From: CAYVBE01 sp964572825
GTDB lineage: Bacteria > Planctomycetota > Brocadiia > SM23-32
NCBI GenBank assembly: GCA_964572825.1
Contig: CAZNGS010000001.1
Coordinates: forward strand, 62,001-126,000
Length of the DNA: 64,000 nucleotides
Direction: 5' to 3'
The translations under genes and the position numbers were made by a program. Of the stretch, positions 59,003 through 64,000 are shown one piece after another. The notes under the pieces are model-generated. The model searched no databases. It had not been told where the DNA came from and saw nothing but the letters and a program-made list of their open reading frames with translations. The stretch's first letter is position 1. The number at the start of each line of letters is the position of its first letter.

Positions 59003-62000
59003 TCAGGCAGATTCTGCGCGCAGATGCCTGATCGAGCGGACGGTCCATGAGAGGACGATGTAGGCGAACAGTGCGCAGGCGACTGCAGCGAAGACGTGCG
59101 TTGTCGTGCTCAGGTAATCGGCGTAGGCCTCCTCCGCCAGGATGCGCATGGCCAGCGTCACCAAGGCCAGGGCGGCTATCAGCCCTGCGCGCACGATCCG
59201 GGGAAAACGCTGCCACCGCCACAGTCCCAGGCACACCAGGCCGACGACCACTACAAGCGCACCGTGCAGGGGGAACCCGACCGATGATTTGACGTACTCG
59301 ACCTCCGCCCATGCGGGCTCCGCCGCGCCCAGGATCAGGCCCTGGAAGTAAAACCTGGCCCGCTGGCCGGGCTTGGATCCCGTGTAAAAGGAGGCACGCT
59401 CGGCGCCTCTGCCGCCGACGCCCGCCTGGACCCGTGTCTGCGCTTCCCAGTTCCGCACCTGCTGCCACGCCTGCTGTTCCGCGCCCTTCTGAACCTGCAT
59501 AGACCTCGGCTCCGCGAGGCGCGCCTGGACTTCCTCGTCAGGTTCCAGTGCCTGAAGGCCGGCCTCCATAAAGCGGCTGTGGAACAGCCGATCGAGGGTC
59601 CCACGGCTCCGCACAATGTCGTATCCGTCCGGCAGGGAAAGGGTCCACCCCAACCGCATAACGTCTATATCCTGGATGGGCGAGGTCAATCGGGTAGAAC
59701 CAATCCGCCCCAACTCCGGACGTTTCTCGCTGTATCGGACCCGCACGCGCACCGCGCCGCCCGAGCCGCCGGCGCGGGCGATGTTGATCTTGGTTTCATC
59801 GCCGTCCCGCACGGGCGTCACCGGTTCCCGGTCAACGAAAGCATGCCAGATGGCGGCATCCGCCGGAAGGCTCAGGGACAGGTACTGCTGCCGGCCGCTG
59901 TTGCGCAGCACACACACCAGGTCCGTGACCGCGTTGCCTTCCCCCGTGAGGGTGGTGTCGAGCCGGGCGGCTTCCACGATGGCCACGGTTACCTCGGCGG
60001 CCTCATGCGTCAGCGTGGCGATCCTCAGGGTGTAAGGGAAGGAGATGTAGCGGTACGCCAGTAGCACGGGCAGCATCACTCCCTGGAGGTACTCGTCAGG
60101 GATCTCCCGCCGATCGATAGGCGTCAGGTTCTCAATGTCGGCCGCGCCAGCGCTCAGTTCCACGTCCGGCCGTGAGCTTACGGCGATATAGCCCGTCTGG
60201 TGTTCCGCTCCCGGCACCTCGATGCCGCTGAACGGGATCAGGGGCTGGTCCGCAGCCTGGGGTATCTCGAAGCTCACGTACAGGCGGTAGCTTCCCTGTC
60301 GCGCTGCATGCAGCAGGACCTTCCAGGTGTTCGTCTCTGCCACGCGTTCCCGGTGCTTGATGCCTTCGCCATCGATATCGACTGCATCTGCCTGGGCGGG
60401 AAGCATGACCGAGAAGGCATCCTCCCCCGCATGCAGGATGGTGTAGTTGACGGTGGAGCTGACCGTAACCAGGTTCCTGCCCACGGAGAGGAGGTTGAAG
60501 ACCTCGGCGGTTACGCGGGGTTCAATACGCTCCACGGCAAGCGCCAGGGCCCAGGGCTGGCTGTAGTACTTGAACGCCAGCGTTACCTGTCCGCCCTTCT
60601 CGCTCATCTCGGCAGGCAATTCATCGACGCTGATATCGTCGAGACCGCTTATCTCCCCCTCCGCCGGTTTGACCCGCACGCTCGCCCGCGCGAGTATGGC
60701 CAGATAGCCGCGTTCCTTGCGGGTTCCGACGGTGCTCAGCACGGGCACCTCCAGAACGCCCTCGACATCTTCCACCGCCTTCTCCCCTTCAATCCGCAGG
60801 ACATAGCTGTCCGTGACTTTCCCCCGCAGGTTCACCGTAAGGACGCCGGACGCCTCGTCCCAGGAGGTATCGTCAATGTCCGGGCCTTCCACGTTGGTGC
60901 GGCGCATTTCCGCCGGTATCCTCACGCGGAGCTGGAAGATGCCGGCGCGCCGGATGGAGTAGTGAATCTCGGTCCGGAGGTCCAGTTCGTGCTCCCGCAG
61001 CGTCGCGATGGTATGCACTTCGGCGTCAAGCTCCGGCTCGATCTTGCTCACGTTGACCGACACCTCGTATCCGGGCCGTATATAGCGATAGGCCAGCGCC
61101 GGCCCTTGATCCGCCATCGGCGGGGGCAGCTCCTTCACCTCGATCTGGCTGATGTCCGTCAGGCCGGCCGTCTCGACCTTGACCCCGGTGGTGGGTATGA
61201 CGGCGATGTATCCCGTCTCACGGTCCACGTCCAACGCCCGCACCGCCGGCAGCCGGGACGTCTGTGCCCCCTGTTGGGCCTCGGATTCCAGGTTCAATGC
61301 GTAGGCGCCTTCTGCCTTCGACCGCAGGGATACCGTGAGAATGTGTTTCCCTTCGTCGAAGTCCCAGTTGTTGATGTTCTCCCCTTCGATGTCCACCAGC
61401 CGGAGACCCTCCTCCAGGCCGACTTTGAAGCCGAAAACGCCGGCGTCCCGAATGTCGTAGTTGATCGTGGTGGCCAGACGCATGGAATCCATGCCGGCCC
61501 GCACCAGCGTCAGGACCTCGGCCGATATCCTGGCCTCGACCTCACCGATACGCACGCCCAGCCGGAAGGGCCGCCTCAGATACCTGAACGCCAGCTTGAC
61601 CTGTCCGGACGGTTCCCGGGCGATCGAACTCAGTTCCCGAACGTCAAGCGGGCTTATGCCCTCCATCTGTGTTGCCTCGACGCTCACCTCTTTGGCGGCG
61701 GATATGGCGATGCGGCCCTTCTCGCGCACCACCCCCAGCGGCTCTACGGTCGAGACCTGCACGATCTGGCTTCCGCCCCCCAGCACCTTCTCCAGGCTCA
61801 GGGACAGGCGATAGCCCTCCCGTATCTCCCGCAGGAACGAGATGTCAAGGCGTGTGCCGCCCGGCTCGCCGGGCGCGACGTCCCAGTTCCCGATATGCTC
61901 GCCGTCCAGGCTGAGCAGGCTGTAGCCCTCGGGAATTCTCAGCGCCAGCCTGTCCAATGCGCCCTGGAGGATGGAGTAGTCAACGATGCTCTCGATGCGC

Positions 62001-62692
62001 ATGATGCCCGTGCCCAGGTGAACGGTGGCCGTCTGCTCGGCGAAGACCACCGGCTCCACCACTTTCTGCACGGGTTTGGGGCGCCACAGGAGGGTTGCCG
62101 CGCCGGCGCCTCCGTAGAGCGTCACCACCGTCCTGCCATCTTCCTCGCGCGTGTCGGTGGCGACTTTCGGCTTCGCCTCGACCTCCAGGTCCGTGCCGGG
62201 CAAACTCACCTCAGTGTCGGCGACCAGAGCCCGGATGAGCGGCACGGTCACGGAGCGATCTTTCTCTTCAGTATGCACCGAGGTGACAAAGCTCAGTTGA
62301 ACCCGATACGTCGCGCTCCCCTTCACCACGAGCTCGATGTCGCCATGACGGTAGCGGATGTAGGGCTTCTTGCGGAGAAACGGCGCCCCGGTGGACCATT
62401 CGGTGACGGCGATGGGCCCTTCCAACAGGAGCAGGCTCTGCTGCTCGTCTCGATGACTCTCCACCACCAGGGACGTGGTGAAGCGGGCCAACCCGTCCTC
62501 GACCCTCCCTTCGGTGGCTGCGCGGGTGACGACGAGGCCCGCGGCGACGTCTCCATGTCCGGCCTGTCCCGAAAGGGGTTCTGCTTCAGCCGCCGCCTTC
62601 TGCTGTTTTTCGGCCGGCGCAGCCATTACGGCGCCGGCACCCAGGAGGACCAACATGAGCAATGAAACACGAGCCATGCGGCGAGAGTTCAT
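59003..62692 (-). CDS. Large exported repeat protein with C-terminal membrane segments
   Basis: 1229 residues. A signal peptide (residues 6-24, MARVSLLMLVLLGAGAVMA) is followed by about five beta-rich repeats of around 165 residues. Each has a segment like DVRELSSIAREPSGQVKLAF, a second like IEPELDAEVHTIATLREHEL, and a third like VNYTILHAGEDAFSVMLP. Three C-terminal membrane segments (for example GALVVVVGLVCLGLWRWQ) end the protein. It could be a surface or cell-envelope protein with large beta-sandwich domains outside. I recognise no family. The ATG at 62692 follows GGGAG at eight bases. It is the second gene after the truncated pseudopilin-like gene. Confidence 0.65.
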   Translation of the reverse strand: MNSRRMARVSLLMLVLLGAGAVMAAPAEKQQKAAAEAEPLSGQAGHGDVAAGLVVTRAATEGRVEDGLARFTTSLVVESHRDEQQSLLLLEGPIAVTEWSTGAPFLRKKPYIRYRHGDIELVVKGSATYRVQLSFVTSVHTEEKDRSVTVPLIRALVADTEVSLPGTDLEVEAKPKVATDTREEDGRTVVTLYGGAGAATLLWRPKPVQKVVEPVVFAEQTATVHLGTGIMRIESIVDYSILQGALDRLALRIPEGYSLLSLDGEHIGNWDVAPGEPGGTRLDISFLREIREGYRLSLSLEKVLGGGSQIVQVSTVEPLGVVREKGRIAISAAKEVSVEATQMEGISPLDVRELSSIAREPSGQVKLAFRYLRRPFRLGVRIGEVEARISAEVLTLVRAGMDSMRLATTINYDIRDAGVFGFKVGLEEGLRLVDIEGENINNWDFDEGKHILTVSLRSKAEGAYALNLESEAQQGAQTSRLPAVRALDVDRETGYIAVIPTTGVKVETAGLTDISQIEVKELPPPMADQGPALAYRYIRPGYEVSVNVSKIEPELDAEVHTIATLREHELDLRTEIHYSIRRAGIFQLRVRIPAEMRRTNVEGPDIDDTSWDEASGVLTVNLRGKVTDSYVLRIEGEKAVEDVEGVLEVPVLSTVGTRKERGYLAILARASVRVKPAEGEISGLDDISVDELPAEMSEKGGQVTLAFKYYSQPWALALAVERIEPRVTAEVFNLLSVGRNLVTVSSTVNYTILHAGEDAFSVMLPAQADAVDIDGEGIKHRERVAETNTWKVLLHAARQGSYRLYVSFEIPQAADQPLIPFSGIEVPGAEHQTGYIAVSSRPDVELSAGAADIENLTPIDRREIPDEYLQGVMLPVLLAYRYISFPYTLRIATLTHEAAEVTVAIVEAARLDTTLTGEGNAVTDLVCVLRNSGRQQYLSLSLPADAAIWHAFVDREPVTPVRDGDETKINIARAGGSGGAVRVRVRYSEKRPELGRIGSTRLTSPIQDIDVMRLGWTLSLPDGYDIVRSRGTLDRLFHSRFMEAGLQALEPDEEVQARLAEPRSMQVQKGAEQQAWQQVRNWEAQTRVQAGVGGRGAERASFYTGSKPGQRARFYFQGLILGAAEPAWAEVEYVKSSVGFPLHGALVVVVGLVCLGLWRWQRFPRIVRAGLIAALALVTLAMRILAEEAYADYLSTTTHVFAAVACALFAYIVLSWTVRSIRHLRAESA

Positions 62693-62737
62693 CGGGTTTT
62701 CTCCCATACCTGAGTTCGAAGGTCCAATTCGCGCATC

Positions 62738-64000
62738 TCAAGCCTTCCGAGCAACTGACCACAGTCGCTTACATCCGGCCGCCGCTGCCCGCGCCAGCGG
62801 AACGCAGGCTGCCAGGGCGACTCCCGCCAGTGCCGAGAGCACGTACGGTTTCGCGCCCGCGCCCGCCAGCGGCATGCACAGGCCGACCACGGCGATCAGC
62901 GCCACCAGGAGTGCCAGGCCCGGGCCTGGTCTTCTCATGACGACGTAAGCCACGATGCCGAATACCACCGCCAGCAGCACCGCCTGGAGCACCAGCGCGG
63001 CGCCGGCGCGGATGCACGTCAGACTGATACGAGCCCGAGAGACACCGGCATAATCGAGCCGGAAGGGATACGCCATCGTGCCCGTGCTGGGGAAGCTGAT
63101 GGTGAGCGGCATAGCCCCCGCCGCCCGGCTCCCCGAAATGGTTCCCGGGCCGGTTGCGGAGGCTGCGGCGGCCGCCTCAAGTCGGCGTCGGATTCCCTCG
63201 CGGCGCCGGGCGACGAGTTCTCTCTGCTGCTCTTTCTGCTGCCGCGTGGTCTCCCGCGCGACCTCCAGCACTCGGTCCTGGAGCCGGGAAACCGCCCGGC
63301 TCACTTCGTCCACGCGCTCCGGCGGTCCCCCGACCACCAGTTCTCCATCTTTGAACCGAAGCACGCTACCGTCTTTCAGCCTTGCTTCGGATCGATCCCC
63401 CTTGAGCAGATCGAGGAGGGTCTTATCGAGCGCGTCCTCCGAGACCTGCGCCTCCCAGCCCTCCACGGAGTAACGATCCAGGGTCTGGCCGAGGCTCGCG
63501 AGAACGCCCACGTTCACGCTCCCTGCCCGCATGCGCTCCTCCAGTTCGGGCTCCGCTCTCTCGCGCGCCAGCGCTTCCCCGAACTCTTTAGCCAGTTCTC
63601 CGCGGACTGTTTCCCCGGTGACGGCAAGGCGGGGCGGGGCTTCGGCTCTTTTCGCCCTGCGCAATCCCGCCAGTCGGCCCGCGACTCCGATGTCGGGCAC
63701 CACCACACGCGCCAGGCGGGGGTCCGCTTCCGCCTCCGACACGGGGATATTCTCGGCATGACCATCTGCAAAAAGCACGTTGATGGATTTGGCATCCGGG
63801 CGGTAGGGCTCCCAGAGGAGCGGCACACGGCCAAGATATTCGTCGCCGCTGACGTCGGCGTTGTACTCGTAGCGCGTGCCGGTGAGCGGCATCTCAAACA
63901 TGTCCAGGCTTTCTGTATAACGGGGTCTCAGGGCCTCCAGAGACGGCGGGAAGCGCCCGTCGTGATCGTTCCTGTAGAGGGCGAGATAGGCCGACACGTT
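62738..64000 (-). CDS. Pseudopilin-like membrane protein, 5' end outside window
   Basis: Partial, at least 420 residues. The part visible starts with NVSAYLALYRNDHDGRFPPS. It then reads KSINVLFADGHAENIPVSEA near residue 80, matching the C-terminal FADGH feature of planctomycete proteins with prepilin-like N-termini (DUF1559-like); the prepilin part would lie beyond the window edge. A coiled-coil region and three or more C-terminal membrane segments follow (FGIVAYVVMRRPGPGLALLVA). It ends 45 bases before the large repeat protein gene, which suggests one transcript. A role in the cell surface or secretion is inferred, not shown. Confidence 0.6.
   Translation of the reverse strand, partial: NVSAYLALYRNDHDGRFPPSLEALRPRYTESLDMFEMPLTGTRYEYNADVSGDEYLGRVPLLWEPYRPDAKSINVLFADGHAENIPVSEAEADPRLARVVVPDIGVAGRLAGLRRAKRAEAPPRLAVTGETVRGELAKEFGEALARERAEPELEERMRAGSVNVGVLASLGQTLDRYSVEGWEAQVSEDALDKTLLDLLKGDRSEARLKDGSVLRFKDGELVVGGPPERVDEVSRAVSRLQDRVLEVARETTRQQKEQQRELVARRREGIRRRLEAAAAASATGPGTISGSRAAGAMPLTISFPSTGTMAYPFRLDYAGVSRARISLTCIRAGAALVLQAVLLAVVFGIVAYVVMRRPGPGLALLVALIAVVGLCMPLAGAGAKPYVLSALAGVALAACVPLARAAAAGCKRLWSVARKA

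Noticed and set aside
59600..62665. An 821-codon plus-strand frame opposite the large exported protein
   Set aside because: Antisense shadow: the minus strand has a signal peptide, repeated domains and membrane helices, while the plus frame has only Gly, His and Asp-rich low-complexity sequence.

Overview
This is a high-GC bacterial chromosome segment, probably from a metagenome assembly, because a run of 100 N sits at 1882-1981 inside a tandem repeat. Gene content suggests a planctomycete or related PVC-type heterotroph: several sulfatases, GH28- and BNR-type exported enzymes, a pseudopilin-like protein with an FADGH motif, a DUF6485 protein and large lineage-specific membrane proteins. This is inference from gene content; no rRNA or tRNA gene was seen.

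Layout. 0-2.2 kb: a DUF488 gene and its partner gene, then a repeat-rich stretch with the assembly gap. 2.2-9 kb: a small conserved protein, a run of HAD phosphatase, polyprenyl synthase, TlyA-like methyltransferase and C45-type Ntn hydrolase, and a convergent three-gene run (NYN-domain protein, exported protein, sugar-phosphate isomerase family). 9.1-18 kb: a zinc ribbon-lemA-htpX operon, a PTS enzyme I gene with a tiny ferritin-like partner, lexA, a flavodoxin, and argB with a von Willebrand factor A gene. 17.8-26.3 kb: a strong promoter and an operon for a 1595-residue FtsX-type permease fused to an apparently dead M28 peptidase domain, followed by two membrane proteins and a DUF6485 protein. 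26-34 kb: a MATE exporter, a lipoprotein, a PAS-GGDEF diguanylate cyclase and a sugar ABC importer without its ATPase. 34-40.3 kb: an RNase H-fold exonuclease and two tandem YprA/MrfA-like helicases.

40.3-46.6 kb is the most remarkable part. It is a six-gene operon of visibly lower GC encoding a ubiquitin-like conjugation system: a beta-grasp ubiquitin-like protein ending in EITAG, an E1-like adenylating enzyme, a JAMM-type deconjugating peptidase, a membrane FHA protein, a membrane RING-like protein, and an E2 with a canonical HPN...Cys active site fused to a huge cysteine array and a C-terminal membrane anchor. Four of the six proteins have predicted membrane segments, so this looks like a membrane-bound ubiquitin-like machine. 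The right edge is marked by a small element with 15-bp inverted repeats that ends a truncated methyltransferase gene.

47-59 kb is a glycan-use neighbourhood: GH28-like protein, DUF456 membrane protein, BNR_4 protein, two sulfatases, a Gfo/Idh/MocA dehydrogenase, a mannonate dehydratase-like enolase, an SDR dehydrogenase and a thioredoxin-like protein. Together they suggest removal of sulfate from polysaccharide and oxidation of the released sugars or sugar acids. 59-64 kb holds a 1229-residue exported repeat protein and the 3' part of a pseudopilin-like membrane protein. A repeat of about 215 bp occurs twice, next to lexA and in the 1.1-kb gene-free stretch before the dehydrogenase.
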